64,000 nucleotides of DNA from an uncultured Oscillospiraceae bacterium. Its GTDB lineage: Bacteria; Bacillota; Clostridia; Oscillospirales; Acutalibacteraceae. Under the pieces are notes generated by a model that was not told where the DNA came from, did no database searches, and worked only from the letters and a program-made list of their open reading frames with translations. Below are positions 8,615 to 21,287 of the stretch, in pieces. The position numbers and the translations under genes are program-made. The stretch's first letter is position 1, and every line of letters starts with the position of its first letter. The DNA lies in NCBI GenBank assembly GCA_905193225.1, contig CAJJNV010000006.1:1-64000 (forward strand), written 5' to 3'.

Positions 8615-10019
8615 GGAATACAGGACAATCGAAGAGGTGGCAGGCCCTCTTATGCTTGTTAGGGATGTAAGCGGGGTAAAATATAACGAGCTTGGAGAGA
8701 TCGAGCTTGAAAACGGAGAAAAGCGCCGCTGCAGAGTGCTTGAAATAAACGGCACAAACGCCCTTGTGCAGCTTTTTGAGGCTTCGACAGGCATCAACCT
8801 TTCCAACAGCAAGGTGCGCTTTACCGGCCGTCAAATGGAACTTGGAGTATCTGAGGATATGCTCGGACGCGTGTTTGACGGACTGGGGAATCCCATCGAT
8901 GACGGTCCCGAGATAATTCCCGAGATGCGCCTCGATGTTAACGGCCGCCCCATGAATCCCGCCGCAAGACAGTATCCCAACGAGTTTATACAGACCGGCG
9001 TTTCGGCCATCGACGGACTTAACACCCTTGTAAGAGGACAGAAGCTGCCCATCTTTTCGGCATCGGGACTGCCCCATGCCAACCTTGCGGCACAGATTGC
9101 CCGCCAGGCGAAGGTGCTTTCCGACAGCGAGCAGTTTGCCGTTGTTTTCGCCGCCATGGGAATTACCTTTGAGGAATCCAATTTCTTTGTGGAATCCTTC
9201 AGGGAGACGGGAGCTCTCGACCGTACCGTGCTTTTTATAAACCTTGCAAACGACCCTGCCATTGAACGCATTGCCACGCCCAAAATGGCGCTGACGGCGG
9301 CAGAGTATCTTGCCTTTGAAAAGGATATGCAGGTGCTCGTAATTTTGACCGATATCACAAACTACGCCGACGCTTTAAGAGAGGTCTCGGCTGCACGAAA
9401 GGAAGTACCCGGCCGCAGAGGCTATCCCGGGTATATGTACACCGATCTTGCAAGCATTTACGAGCGTGCAGGCCGTCAGCGGGGCAAAAAGGGAAGCATA
9501 ACCATGATCCCCATTTTAACAATGCCTGAGGACGACAAAACCCACCCTATTCCCGACCTTACGGGATATATAACCGAGGGGCAGATAATACTTTCCCGCG
9601 ATCTTTACCGCAAGGGTATAACCCCGCCGATCGACGTACTGCCATCCCTTTCCCGGCTTAAGGATAAGGGAATCGGCGAAGGTAAGACAAGAGCCGACCA
9701 CTCGGGAACCATGAATCAGCTTTTCTCGGCCTATGCCAGAGGTAAGGATGCAAAGGAGCTGATGGTCATTCTCGGTGAATCGGCCCTGACCGACATCGAC
9801 AAGCTTTATGCCAAATTTGCCGACGAGTTTGAAAAGCAGTATGTTTCCCAGGGATATAATACAGATCGTTCCATTGAGCAGACTCTTGATATGGGCTGGA
9901 AGCTGCTTAAAATTCTTCCGAGAAGTGAGCTTAAGCGTATAAGTGAGCAGTTCCTCGACAAATACTATGACGACAAAAAGGACGACAGGAAAGGCAGCAC
10001 TGCAGAAACCGACCGATAA
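8607..10019 (+). CDS. ntpB: V-type ATPase regulatory subunit B
   Basis: 470 residues. Non-catalytic partner of subunit A. It resembles A/F1 subunits throughout (GVSAIDGLNTLVRGQKLPIFS, LFINLANDPAIERI, YPGYMYTDLASIYERAGR) but the P-loop position reads SASGLPHANLA, without the GxxxxGKT motif, as known for B subunits. The nucleotide site lies at the A-B interface. It overlaps ntpA by 8 bases and is followed 15 bp later by ntpD. Confidence 0.97.
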   Translation: MPKEYRTIEEVAGPLMLVRDVSGVKYNELGEIELENGEKRRCRVLEINGTNALVQLFEASTGINLSNSKVRFTGRQMELGVSEDMLGRVFDGLGNPIDDGPEIIPEMRLDVNGRPMNPAARQYPNEFIQTGVSAIDGLNTLVRGQKLPIFSASGLPHANLAAQIARQAKVLSDSEQFAVVFAAMGITFEESNFFVESFRETGALDRTVLFINLANDPAIERIATPKMALTAAEYLAFEKDMQVLVILTDITNYADALREVSAARKEVPGRRGYPGYMYTDLASIYERAGRQRGKKGSITMIPILTMPEDDKTHPIPDLTGYITEGQIILSRDLYRKGITPPIDVLPSLSRLKDKGIGEGKTRADHSGTMNQLFSAYARGKDAKELMVILGESALTDIDKLYAKFADEFEKQYVSQGYNTDRSIEQTLDMGWKLLKILPRSELKRISEQFLDKYYDDKKDDRKGSTAETDR

Positions 10020-10034
10020 AACCGAGGTGATATT

Positions 10035-10682
10035 ATGGCAAGGCTCAGCGTCAATCCCACGCGAATGGAACTTAAAAATCTTAAAAAGAAGCTTGATACC
10101 TCCCGTCGCGGTCACAAGCTTTTAAAGGACAAGCGGGACGAACTTATGCGGCGGTTTATGGAGCTTGTGGGCGAAAATGAGCGGCTGAGAAAAGAGGTCG
10201 AGCAGGGCATAAACGAGGCCAACAGACGTTTTGCATCGGCTCAGGCCGCCATGGAAAAAAGCGAGTTTGAAACGGCTCTTATGCTTCCGAAGCAGGAGGT
10301 GTCCATCGAGCTTTCACAGAAAAACATTATGAGCGTAAACGTGCCGGTATTTGATGCAAAATTCCGATCGCAGAATCCCGGGGACGTTTATTCCTACGGC
10401 TTCGCCTTTACTCCGGCCGAGCTTGATGAAGGGGTAAAGACACTGTCCGACATTTTCCCAAAAATGATAAGACTGGCCGAGGTGGAAAAGGCCTGCTTTA
10501 TGCTGGCCGACGAGATAGAAAGCACCCGCCGCAGGGTCAACGCTCTCGAGCACATTATGATTCCCCGATACGAGGAAACCATAAAATATATTACAATGAA
10601 ACTGGACGAAAACGAGCGCAGCACCACAACCAGATTGATGAAAGTCAAAAATATGATGCTCGAACAGGCGCATAGGCATTGA
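10035..10682 (+). CDS. ntpD: V-type ATPase subunit D (rotor shaft)
   Basis: 215 residues. Long N- and C-terminal helices that form the coiled-coil shaft turning inside A3B3. The N-terminus MARLSVNPTRMELKNLKKKL and the C-terminal RVNALEHIMIPRYEETIKYI are diagnostic. An AGGTGATATT ribosome site precedes the ATG. It is the last gene of the operon and is followed within 25 bp by an intrinsic terminator. Confidence 0.95.
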   Translation: MARLSVNPTRMELKNLKKKLDTSRRGHKLLKDKRDELMRRFMELVGENERLRKEVEQGINEANRRFASAQAAMEKSEFETALMLPKQEVSIELSQKNIMSVNVPVFDAKFRSQNPGDVYSYGFAFTPAELDEGVKTLSDIFPKMIRLAEVEKACFMLADEIESTRRRVNALEHIMIPRYEETIKYITMKLDENERSTTTRLMKVKNMMLEQAHRH

Positions 10683-10704
10683 TAAATTCTTTAAACAGGC
10701 ACAC

Positions 10705-10753
10705 AAAAAGCCCTATCCTTTGTGATAAAACAGAGGACGGGGCTTTTATGTTT
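10705..10753 (+). terminator. Terminator of the V-ATPase operon
   Basis: AAAAAGCCC (10705-10713) pairs with GGGCTTTT (10740-10747). The loop is long and holds a second partial pairing (ATCCT/AGGAC). It begins 22 bp after the ntpD stop. Confidence 0.65.
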
Positions 10754-10893
10754 TTGATGAAATGCTGCCGTCAGATAAAAGTGTGCGGCATTAAGCGGCC
10801 GTCTGACAGAAAGATTAACCGCTTAAAAGCAAAGCCTGCCGAGCGGGCAAACGGAATTTATCGGCCGTTTAGATCAAACCGATACGATGCCCA

Positions 10894-10977
10894 CTAATCC
10901 GATACCTTTTTTATCCCGAAAACCAAACGTAGAAGGGCTCTCATACAACGCGGGCTTTTTACAACAACGATCTGCAT
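10894..10977 (-). CDS. spoVM: SpoVM-like spore morphogenesis peptide, 27 residues
   Basis: A 27-residue peptide beginning MQIVVVKSP and containing LLRLVFGIKK, with CGGAGGCGAT placed correctly before the ATG. B. subtilis SpoVM (26 residues) is an amphipathic helix that recognises the curved forespore membrane and anchors the spore coat; the shared pattern is Lys7, Pro9, a basic residue at 10, hydrophobics through 12-20, Arg17, Gly21, basic tail. Clostridial homologues commonly begin with a KxVVVKSP-type sequence (from memory). It lies 17 bp after the 50-residue membrane protein gene. The call rests on a very short alignment; an unrelated amphipathic peptide cannot be excluded. Confidence 0.6.
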   Translation of the reverse strand: MQIVVVKSPRCMRALLRLVFGIKKVSD

Positions 10978-10994
10978 AAAATCGCCTCCGAGAA

Positions 10995-11147
10995 TTATTT
11001 GAATCCGCATATCCCGAATATGATGAGCACGACGGCAAGGATGGCCACTATCCACTCGGCGGGAAGTATGAAGGCTATAATCAACCCGCCTCCGAAAGCC
11101 ACTGCCAGCCTTCCTGCAAAACAGCCTGCCTTTGACCTTTTTTTCAT
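10995..11147 (-). CDS. Small membrane protein, 50 residues, upstream of spoVM-like gene
   Basis: The ATG is followed by MKKRSKAGCFAGRLAVAFGG, then two hydrophobic stretches split by LPAEW (about 22-30 and 33-46), ending GICGFK. This pattern (basic start, short turn with Pro and Trp, second helix ending in Gly/Cys) suits a tiny two-helix hairpin membrane protein, perhaps a sporulation-associated one given its neighbour. The ribosome site is weak (GGTGG). I do not recognise a named family. It probably forms a two-gene unit with the SpoVM-like gene. Confidence 0.55.
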   Translation of the reverse strand: MKKRSKAGCFAGRLAVAFGGGLIIAFILPAEWIVAILAVVLIIFGICGFK

Positions 11148-11196
11148 ATGTTCCACCGCCCGAAACTTCATATATGGGAAACGCTTATCTGATTAC

Positions 11197-11204
11197 AGTT
11201 TATG
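11197..11204 (-). promoter_or_regulatory. Possible sporulation-sigma -10 element (CATAAACT)
   Basis: On the minus strand CATAAACT fits the CATAnnnT -10 core shared by sigma-E and sigma-K promoters, about 50 bp before the 50-residue gene; an AC lies 16 bp upstream, which is closer to sigma-K. One short box is weak evidence alone, but it suits a spoVM unit. Confidence 0.3.
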
Positions 11205-11473
11205 ATGTATTACCGGGGATGTTACTCGGATGCTGTGTGAGAAAAGTGTCTGTGCCGGGCGTTTTCAGCGGCATCTTAAACGGATTTATTTAACGGATGC
11301 CGATCAGATAATGAATAAGGGGCCCGGCAGAAGATATGTTGTTTAACGGCAGATTTTGTTTTAAAGCAAAAAGCTTAATTAGAGGGGAGGCAAGATTTTT
11401 TACCGCACAAAGTAACCGCCAAAGGATAAATATAAAACTTTTTGATATGCACAACGTTTAAAGTTTACACAAG

Positions 11474-11644
11474 GCGGCCGGCGGGGCGCTGAGGTCTTCC
11501 CGGCGTTGCCGGGAAGAAAGGGCGCAAAACATATGCGGCTTTTATAAACTGCTAAGCTTTGTTCTCTGATCAAGGCTGTGGCTTTATCAGATGCCCGCCC
11601 TCCGGTCAGCTGCGCTGACCTGCCTCAGTGCCCCTTGCGGCCGC
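11474..11644 (-). repeat. 171-bp inverted-repeat element, family B, copy 1
   Basis: It begins GCGGCCGGCGGGGCGCTGAG and ends CTCAGTGCCCCTTGCGGCCGC, so its ends are imperfect inverted repeats of about 24 bp. The internal palindrome GGTCAGCTGCGCTGACC is shared (in reverse orientation) with the copies at 32164-32334 and 60891-61064. MITE-like size and structure; non-coding. Confidence 0.65.
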
Positions 11645-11740
11645 GGCTTCGTTTAATCGAAAGTTGCGGCGGGATGACAAAAGCTTTGCGGTGTGATTAA
11701 GATTTTCAGCACTGCACGATGACGGTGGCTGTCTCGCTGC

Positions 11741-11836
11741 AGGAGCTTACTGCTACTCAGTCAAAACTTTGTTTTGCCGGCGTCCCTGACAAGTGGTGCC
11801 ACGACTTGGTTGAGATTTTCAGTCTTGTGCATTGAC
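11741..11836 (+). repeat. Dispersed repeat family C, diverged copy
   Basis: Shares the AGCTTACT.CT.CTC(A)GTC start, a GGTGCCACGA block and the CTTGTGCATTGACG end with copies at 1041 and 25799. A further fragment continues to about 11930. Confidence 0.4.
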
Positions 11837-12102
11837 GAAAGTGCTGTGATTTAGTTAAGGCTTTCAGCCTTGCGCAATAACGGCAGTTTTGTGAGGAGTG
11901 AAAGTCTTACTATCACTCGGTCAGGCCGGTTCTTTGCCTGTTTTTGTGCTTTGGGACGTAATATATCAATTGTTGGAAACACAAGGATCCGTTGCAGAAA
12001 CAATTATAAAATAGATGCAACTGCTCCGTGTGTTTCTTTTCGTGGCGCGCAGGCCTTGGTTTTACTGGGAAAACTATTTTTTAAAAAAACTTTAATTTTA
12101 TC

Positions 12103-12131
12103 TTGACAATTGACTTGGCTTGAGATATAAT
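12103..12131 (+). promoter_or_regulatory. Consensus promoter for rpoBC
   Basis: TTGACA (12103-12108), 17-bp spacer, TATAAT (12126-12131), with TG two bases before the -10. Perfect sigma-A consensus. Transcription should start near 12138, about 370 nt before the rpoB start. Confidence 0.9.
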
Positions 12132-12137
12132 GCTAAA

Positions 12138-12508
12138 TTGTACTATTATAGGTTAGTTTGCGCCCGAAAATCGGTGTAAATCAATTTGATTTTACGGTTT
12201 TTGCGGGGAAGGAACGGTTCTTTCGGCAATCGGGTAATGTCTTTCTTTCCAATGAATCGGAAGCATTTTTGTAAAGCGGGATTGTTGTTCGGTAAGGATC
12301 GGCATTGATTCCGCCAAACGGAGGCTGATTTTCCGAAGGGGTTTTTCCGCAAAGCGGATAATTCTTTCTGTGTTCTCTGTGTTCGCAAACAGGCCGCGGC
12401 GGGTCTTTTATTCGCAGCCGTCATTTTGGGCGGTCGTCTTTAAAACCGCCGTCCTTAATTTACAGTCTTTAATATCCTAATTATCCTTTGAAACGGAGTG
12501 GTAAAGTC
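12138..12508 (+). promoter_or_regulatory. Long 5' leader of rpoB
   Basis: About 370 nt between the predicted transcription start and the start codon, without an upstream ribosomal protein gene. It holds several short hairpins, for example GGCGGT (12429-12434) with ACCGCC (12445-12450). It matches no riboswitch I recognise; a structured control region is possible but unproven. Confidence 0.4.
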
Positions 12509-15500
12509 GTGGTAAATGTCAAGAAGGTAAAACTCGGAACCAACGAACGTTACAGCTTTTCTAAAATCAATGAAGTGCTGGATATGCCCAACCTCATTGA
12601 AGTCCAGAAAAGCTCTTATAAATGGTTCGTTGAGCAGGGCCTTAAAGAGGTCTTTGACGAGATGCAGCCCATTCGGGATTACAGCAACAATCTCGAGCTG
12701 ACCTTCCTCGGTTATCGTTTTGACGAGCAGCCTAAATACACTATCTTGGAGTGTAAAGAGCGCGACGCAACATATGCAGCACCCCTGCGCGTCACCGCCC
12801 GCCTGCTCAACAAAGAGACCGGTGAAATCAAAGAAAGCGAAGTCTTTATGGGAGACTTCCCCCTTATGACCCCCTCGGGCACATTCGTTATAAACGGTGC
12901 CGAGAGAGTTATTGTATCACAGCTGGTTCGTTCGCCCGGCGCATATTTCGATGTGGTCGTTGATAAATCCGGCCGCAAGCTCTTCAGCTCGACAATTATC
13001 CCCATCCGCGGCGCATGGCTTGAATATGAGACCGATCAAAACGAGATAATCTATGTCCGCATAGATAAAAACCGCAAGCTTCCCCTGACCACCTTCATCC
13101 GCGCCCTGGGAATAGGCAAGGACGAGGAGATCAAGGAGTATTTCGGCGAAAGCGAGAGACTTCTTGCCACCATCGAGAAGGACGTCACCAAGAACAGCGA
13201 GGAAGCCCTGCTGGAAGTTTATAAAAAACTCCGCCCCGGCGAGCCTTTCACGGTCGACGGCGCCACCACCCACATCAACAACCTTTTCTTCGACCCTCAG
13301 AGATACGATCTTTCGAGAGTCGGCCGTTTCAAATACAATAAAAAGCTTAGCATTGTCGAGCGCGTGCTTGGCCGTACACTGACCCGCCCGGTGGCCGATC
13401 CCCTTACCGGAGAGCTGCTTGCCGAGGCCGGCGTTACCGTTTCCCGCGCCCTTGCCGATGAATTCGACAAGAAGGGCGTTAAGGAAGCCTACATCAATGT
13501 GGAAACCGAGGAAGGTGAGAGCGAGTTTAAGGTCATCGCCAACCACACGGTGGACATTAAAAATTATGTATCCTTCGACGCAGAAGCCGAGTGCGGTATA
13601 AACGAGCGCGTATGCTTCGACGAGCTTATGAAAATCCTTGATGAAAACGAGAATGAAGAGGAGCTTAAGGCAGCCCTTCGCGCAAACAAGGATAAGCTCA
13701 TTCCCAAGCACATAACCCTTGACGATATTTTTGCCACCGTCAGCTACATCTTAGGTCTCGCCTACGATATCGGTACTGTCGACGACATCGACCATCTCGG
13801 AAACCGCCGCATCCGTTCGGTGGGCGAGCTGCTTCAGAATCAGTTCCGCATCGGTATTACCCGTATGGAGCGCGTTGTCCGTGAGAAGATGGGCGTTCAG
13901 GCACAGGATGCCGAGGCGGTCACCCCCATCAGTCTTATCAACATCCGCCCGGTGGTTGCGGCTATTCGCGAGTTCTTCGGATCCTCGCCTCTGTCCCAGT
14001 TTATGGATCAGACCAACCCCCTGGCCGAGCTTACACATAAGCGCCGTCTTTCGGCTCTCGGTCCCGGAGGACTTTCCCGTGACCGCGCCGGATTCGAGGT
14101 GCGAGACGTTCACTATACCCATTACGGCCGTATGTGTCCTATCGAGACCCCTGAAGGACCTAACATCGGACTTATATCCTACCTTGCCACCTTTGCCAGA
14201 ATCAACGAATACGGCTTTGTAGAGGCTCCATACCGCAGGGTAGACAAGGAGACCGGCGTCGTGCTTGACGAGGTGGTTTACATGACCGCCGACCAGGAGG
14301 ACGATTTTGTCGTCGCCCAGGCCAACGAGCCGCTGGACGAGCACGGACGCTTTGCCCGCGCAAAGGTTTCGGCCCGCAGAAGAGACGAGTTTATCGAGGT
14401 CGAAAGGGAAATGGCCGAATTTATGGACGTTTCGCCTAAGATGGTTATTTCGGTGGCTACATCGATGATTCCCTTCCTTGAAAACGACGATGCCAACCGT
14501 GCCCTCATGGGCGCCAACATGCAGCGCCAGGCAGTTCCGCTTCTTAAAACCGATTCGCCTATTGTCGGAACCGGTATGGAATATAAAGCAGCGGTGGATT
14601 CGGGCGTTTGCGTGCTTTGCGAACGCGCCGGCACCGTCACTAAGGTTGACGCCGACAGCGTGGAGGTCACCACCGAGTCGGGCGAGGTCGACAAATATGA
14701 AATAATCAAGTTCCTCCGCTCCAACCAGGGTACCTGCATCAACCAGCGCCCCGTGGTTTCGGAGGGTCAGCATGTCGAGCCTCACGATGTCATCGCCGAC
14801 GGCCCCGCCACAAGCAACGGCGAGGTGGCTCTCGGTAAAAATGCCCTCATCGGCTTTATGACATGGGAGGGCTATAACTATGAGGACGCCGTTCTCATCA
14901 ACGAGAAGGTGGTCCGCGACGATGTTTTCACATCCATTCATATAGAAGAATACGAGCTTGAAGCAAGAGATACAAAGCTCGGCGCAGAAGAGATCACCCG
15001 CGACATTCCAAATGTCGGCGAGGACGCTTTAAAGGACCTTGACGAGCGCGGAATAATCCGCATCGGTGCAGAGGTTCGTGCCGGCGACATTCTGGTCGGT
15101 AAGGTCACCCCAAAGGGCGAGACCGAAATGACCGCCGAGGAGAGACTGCTTCGCGCAATATTCGGCGAAAAGGCCAGAGAGGTCAGAGACACCTCCCTGC
15201 GTGTACCTCACGGTGAATACGGCACCATCGTCGACGTTAAGGTTTTCGACCGTCACAATTCCTCCGAGCTTAATCCCGGCGTCAATATGGTGGTACGCTG
15301 CTATATTGCACAGAAGAGAAAAATCTCGGTGGGAGATAAAATGGCCGGACGTCACGGTAACAAGGGCGTTGTTTCGAGAATCCTCCCGGTTGAGGATATG
15401 CCCTTCCTGCCCGACGGAACACCTCTTGATATAGTTCTTAACCCCCTGGGCGTTCCTTCCCGAATGAACATCGGACAGGTGCTTGAGGTGCATCTCGGTT

Positions 15501-16255
15501 ATGCTGCAAGAGCACTGGGATGGAAGGTCTGCACTCCCGTATTCGACGGCGCTCACGAAGAGGATATCCGCGAAGCCCTAAAGCAGGCCGGCCTTGCCGA
15601 GGACGGTAAGACCCAGCTTTACGACGGACGCACCGGCAGACCCTTCGACAACCGCGTAACCGTCGGAATTATGTACTTCTTAAAGCTCCATCACCTTGTT
15701 GATGATAAGATTCACGCACGTTCAACCGGTCCTTACTCGCTGGTTACTCAGCAGCCTCTCGGCGGTAAGGCGCAGTTCGGCGGACAGCGTTTCGGTGAGA
15801 TGGAGGTTTGGGCGCTTGAAGCTTACGGCGCAGCCTACACCCTTCAGGAAATACTCACCATCAAGTCGGACGATCTCAACGGACGTGTCAAGACCTATGA
15901 GGCCATTGTCAAAGGACAGAATGTTCCAAAGCCCGGTATTCCCGAGTCCTTCAAGGTTATGATGAAGGAACTCCAGTCTCTCGGTCTTGACGTTTGCGTG
16001 CTCGACCAGAACGGCGAGGAAGTCGATATGAAACAGCATTTTGATGACGATGACATTCCGGTCAGAAAGCCCGCCGAGGACGGAGAGACCCTTGAAATGG
16101 ATCATGTTGCCGACGATCTTGAGGGATACACACTTGAGGACGACGAGGGCAACGCCATTGAGCAGGATGACGACGACGATCTGCTTTTCAATGACGAGCA
16201 GGACGGCGATTTCGATGACGGTGACGGCGATGCCGACCAAACCGAAGAAATGTAA
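12509..16255 (+). CDS. rpoB: DNA-directed RNA polymerase subunit beta
   Basis: 1248 residues from the GTG at 12509, giving MVNVKKVKLGTNERYSFSKI, the usual clostridial N-terminus; GGAG lies 10 bases upstream. A TTG at 12488 would add seven unconserved residues. Recognisable blocks: FFGSSPLSQFMDQTNPLAEL and LTHKRRLSALGPGGLSRDRA (rifampicin pocket), GDKMAGRHGNKGVVS (active centre) and the C-terminal GGKAQFGGQRFGEMEVWALE. The rifampicin-pocket residues look wild type. The last 60 or so residues are an unusually acidic Asp-rich tail. It is followed 11 bp later by rpoC. Confidence 0.98.
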   Translation: MVNVKKVKLGTNERYSFSKINEVLDMPNLIEVQKSSYKWFVEQGLKEVFDEMQPIRDYSNNLELTFLGYRFDEQPKYTILECKERDATYAAPLRVTARLLNKETGEIKESEVFMGDFPLMTPSGTFVINGAERVIVSQLVRSPGAYFDVVVDKSGRKLFSSTIIPIRGAWLEYETDQNEIIYVRIDKNRKLPLTTFIRALGIGKDEEIKEYFGESERLLATIEKDVTKNSEEALLEVYKKLRPGEPFTVDGATTHINNLFFDPQRYDLSRVGRFKYNKKLSIVERVLGRTLTRPVADPLTGELLAEAGVTVSRALADEFDKKGVKEAYINVETEEGESEFKVIANHTVDIKNYVSFDAEAECGINERVCFDELMKILDENENEEELKAALRANKDKLIPKHITLDDIFATVSYILGLAYDIGTVDDIDHLGNRRIRSVGELLQNQFRIGITRMERVVREKMGVQAQDAEAVTPISLINIRPVVAAIREFFGSSPLSQFMDQTNPLAELTHKRRLSALGPGGLSRDRAGFEVRDVHYTHYGRMCPIETPEGPNIGLISYLATFARINEYGFVEAPYRRVDKETGVVLDEVVYMTADQEDDFVVAQANEPLDEHGRFARAKVSARRRDEFIEVEREMAEFMDVSPKMVISVATSMIPFLENDDANRALMGANMQRQAVPLLKTDSPIVGTGMEYKAAVDSGVCVLCERAGTVTKVDADSVEVTTESGEVDKYEIIKFLRSNQGTCINQRPVVSEGQHVEPHDVIADGPATSNGEVALGKNALIGFMTWEGYNYEDAVLINEKVVRDDVFTSIHIEEYELEARDTKLGAEEITRDIPNVGEDALKDLDERGIIRIGAEVRAGDILVGKVTPKGETEMTAEERLLRAIFGEKAREVRDTSLRVPHGEYGTIVDVKVFDRHNSSELNPGVNMVVRCYIAQKRKISVGDKMAGRHGNKGVVSRILPVEDMPFLPDGTPLDIVLNPLGVPSRMNIGQVLEVHLGYAARALGWKVCTPVFDGAHEEDIREALKQAGLAEDGKTQLYDGRTGRPFDNRVTVGIMYFLKLHHLVDDKIHARSTGPYSLVTQQPLGGKAQFGGQRFGEMEVWALEAYGAAYTLQEILTIKSDDLNGRVKTYEAIVKGQNVPKPGIPESFKVMMKELQSLGLDVCVLDQNGEEVDMKQHFDDDDIPVRKPAEDGETLEMDHVADDLEGYTLEDDEGNAIEQDDDDDLLFNDEQDGDFDDGDGDADQTEEM

Positions 16256-16266
16256 GGAGGAAATTT

Positions 16267-19926
<3,660 letters not shown>

Positions 19927-20051
19927 GCTGATAAAAGCGTGGGAACTTGGTGAATGATGCTGAATAAGCGAAAATGATCGGAAGTTGAATCCGTTTTTTA
20001 GCAATCAGCAGCGAAATCGCTTTGATTTTACGAAAATTTAATTTAAAACTA

Positions 20052-20083
20052 TTGACAAATGCCGAGTTTTATGATAAACTCGG
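20052..20083 (+). promoter_or_regulatory. Possible rpsL promoter with overlapping palindrome
   Basis: TTGACA at 20052-20057 and an AT-rich GATAAACT region 15-17 bases downstream. An inverted repeat CCGAGTTT (20062-20069) / AAACTCGG (20076-20083), extended by two outer bases, covers the spacer and -10. It could be an operator or a weak rpoC terminator; the following T-run is poor. Confidence 0.45.
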
Positions 20084-20171
20084 TATTTGTTGTATGGTGG
20101 GTTTTTGTTGCAATGTGTTTTGCCTCATTTTCCCCGCAAAAACAGCTATTTTTGAAGAAAGGAGAAATGAT

Positions 20172-20585
20172 ATGCCAACCTTTAATCAGCTTGTCCGTAC
20201 GGGTAGAGAGACCATTAACAAAAAGTCCAAGACCCCTGCGCTGCTCAAGGGCTTCAATTCCAAGCGTCAAATTATGACCGATACGAATTCTCCCCAAAAG
20301 CGCGGTGTCTGCACTGCAGTTAAGACAACTACCCCCAAAAAGCCGAACTCTGCACTCCGTAAAATTGCCCGTGTGCGCCTTTCCAACGGAATCGAGGTTT
20401 CCACCTACATTCCCGGCGTCGGTCACAATCTTCAGGAGCACAGCGTCGTGCTCATCCGCGGCGGCCGTGTTAAGGACCTCCCCGGTGTTCGTTACCATAT
20501 CGTTCGCGGCACTCTCGATGCTCAGGGCGTTAACGGAAGAATGCAGGCCCGTTCCAAATACGGCGCAAAGCGTCCGAAGAAATAA
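20172..20585 (+). CDS. rpsL: 30S ribosomal protein S12
   Basis: 137 residues from ATG 20172 (AAAGGAGAAATGAT upstream); an open frame continues 50 codons upstream but has no ribosome site and no S12 homology. TTTPKKPNSALRK and RGGRVKDLPGVRYH carry the lysines where streptomycin-resistance changes occur; both are the sensitive type. S12 sits at the decoding centre. First gene of the str cluster. The L7Ae-like gene found before rpsL in many Firmicutes is absent. Confidence 0.97.
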   Translation: MPTFNQLVRTGRETINKKSKTPALLKGFNSKRQIMTDTNSPQKRGVCTAVKTTTPKKPNSALRKIARVRLSNGIEVSTYIPGVGHNLQEHSVVLIRGGRVKDLPGVRYHIVRGTLDAQGVNGRMQARSKYGAKRPKK

Positions 20586-20738
20586 TTTCGGAAGTTTTTA
20601 AAGACGAAATCTTCTTGCAGGCAGACACATTTTGTGTCGCAGATGCGTTTATATATTTTTTATTGCGCTTCTGCTTGGTGCCACGGGATTTTGTCACTCG
20701 AGTACCTATGATATCATTATGTGAAGGAGGGAAGCGAA

Positions 20739-21209
20739 GTGCCAAGAAGAGGCCAAATCGCAAAGCGTGACGTATTACCCGATCCGCTTTACAATTCCAA
20801 ACTTGTTACCCGTCTTATCAACAATATTATGTACGACGGCAAAAAGGGCGTTGCCCAGAAAATCGTTTACGGTGCATTCGATATTGTTAAGGAAAAGACC
20901 GGAAAAGAACCCATCGAAGTTTTTGAAGAGGCTATGGAGAATGTTATGCCCCAGCTGGAGGTTAAGGCTCGCCGTGTAGGCGGTGCTACCTATCAGGTTC
21001 CTATGGAGGTCCGTCCCGAGAGACGTCAGACCTTAGGACTGCGCTGGATCACAACCTATTCCCGCACCCGTTCCGAGAGAACTATGAAGGAGCGTCTTGC
21101 AGGCGAGATCCTCGATGCCGTTAACGGCACCGGCGGAGCAGCCAAAAAGCGTGACGATACCCATAAGATGGCCGAAGCCAACAAGGCTTTTGCACACTAC
21201 CGCTGGTAG
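20739..21209 (+). CDS. rpsG: 30S ribosomal protein S7
   Basis: 156 residues, the standard length, from the GTG at 20739 (VPRRGQIAKRDVLPDP), with GGAGGG nine bases upstream. An in-frame ATG at 20721 lies before the ribosome site and is rejected. Conserved GGATYQVPMEVRPERRQTLG and the C-terminal AHYRW are present. S7 nucleates the 30S head and is a translational repressor of the str operon in E. coli. A 153-bp spacer separates it from rpsL. Confidence 0.97.
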   Translation: MPRRGQIAKRDVLPDPLYNSKLVTRLINNIMYDGKKGVAQKIVYGAFDIVKEKTGKEPIEVFEEAMENVMPQLEVKARRVGGATYQVPMEVRPERRQTLGLRWITTYSRTRSERTMKERLAGEILDAVNGTGGAAKKRDDTHKMAEANKAFAHYRW

Positions 21210-21287
21210 TATCATTTCAAGCGATTTTTGCTTGATCAACCATTTTTTAATTTTAGTTTGCTCATGCTTTGAGCAAAGGAGGAAATT

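Larger units (their letters stand above)
11148..12508. other. 1.36-kb gene-free region before rpoB
   Basis: No supportable gene on either strand. It holds one copy of the 171-bp inverted-repeat element (11474-11644), a decayed repeat (11741-11836) with further motif copies near 11866, the rpoB promoter (12103-12131) and a leader of about 370 nt. Genes for ribosomal proteins L10 and L7/L12, which usually precede rpoB, are absent. Confidence 0.7.

Noticed and set aside
10999..11205. 68-codon plus-strand frame
   Set aside because: The minus strand of the same DNA encodes the better-supported 50-residue membrane protein.
12146..12424. 92-codon minus-strand frame in the rpoB leader
   Set aside because: Arg/Lys-rich composition, no ribosome site and overlap with the transcribed leader; probably chance.
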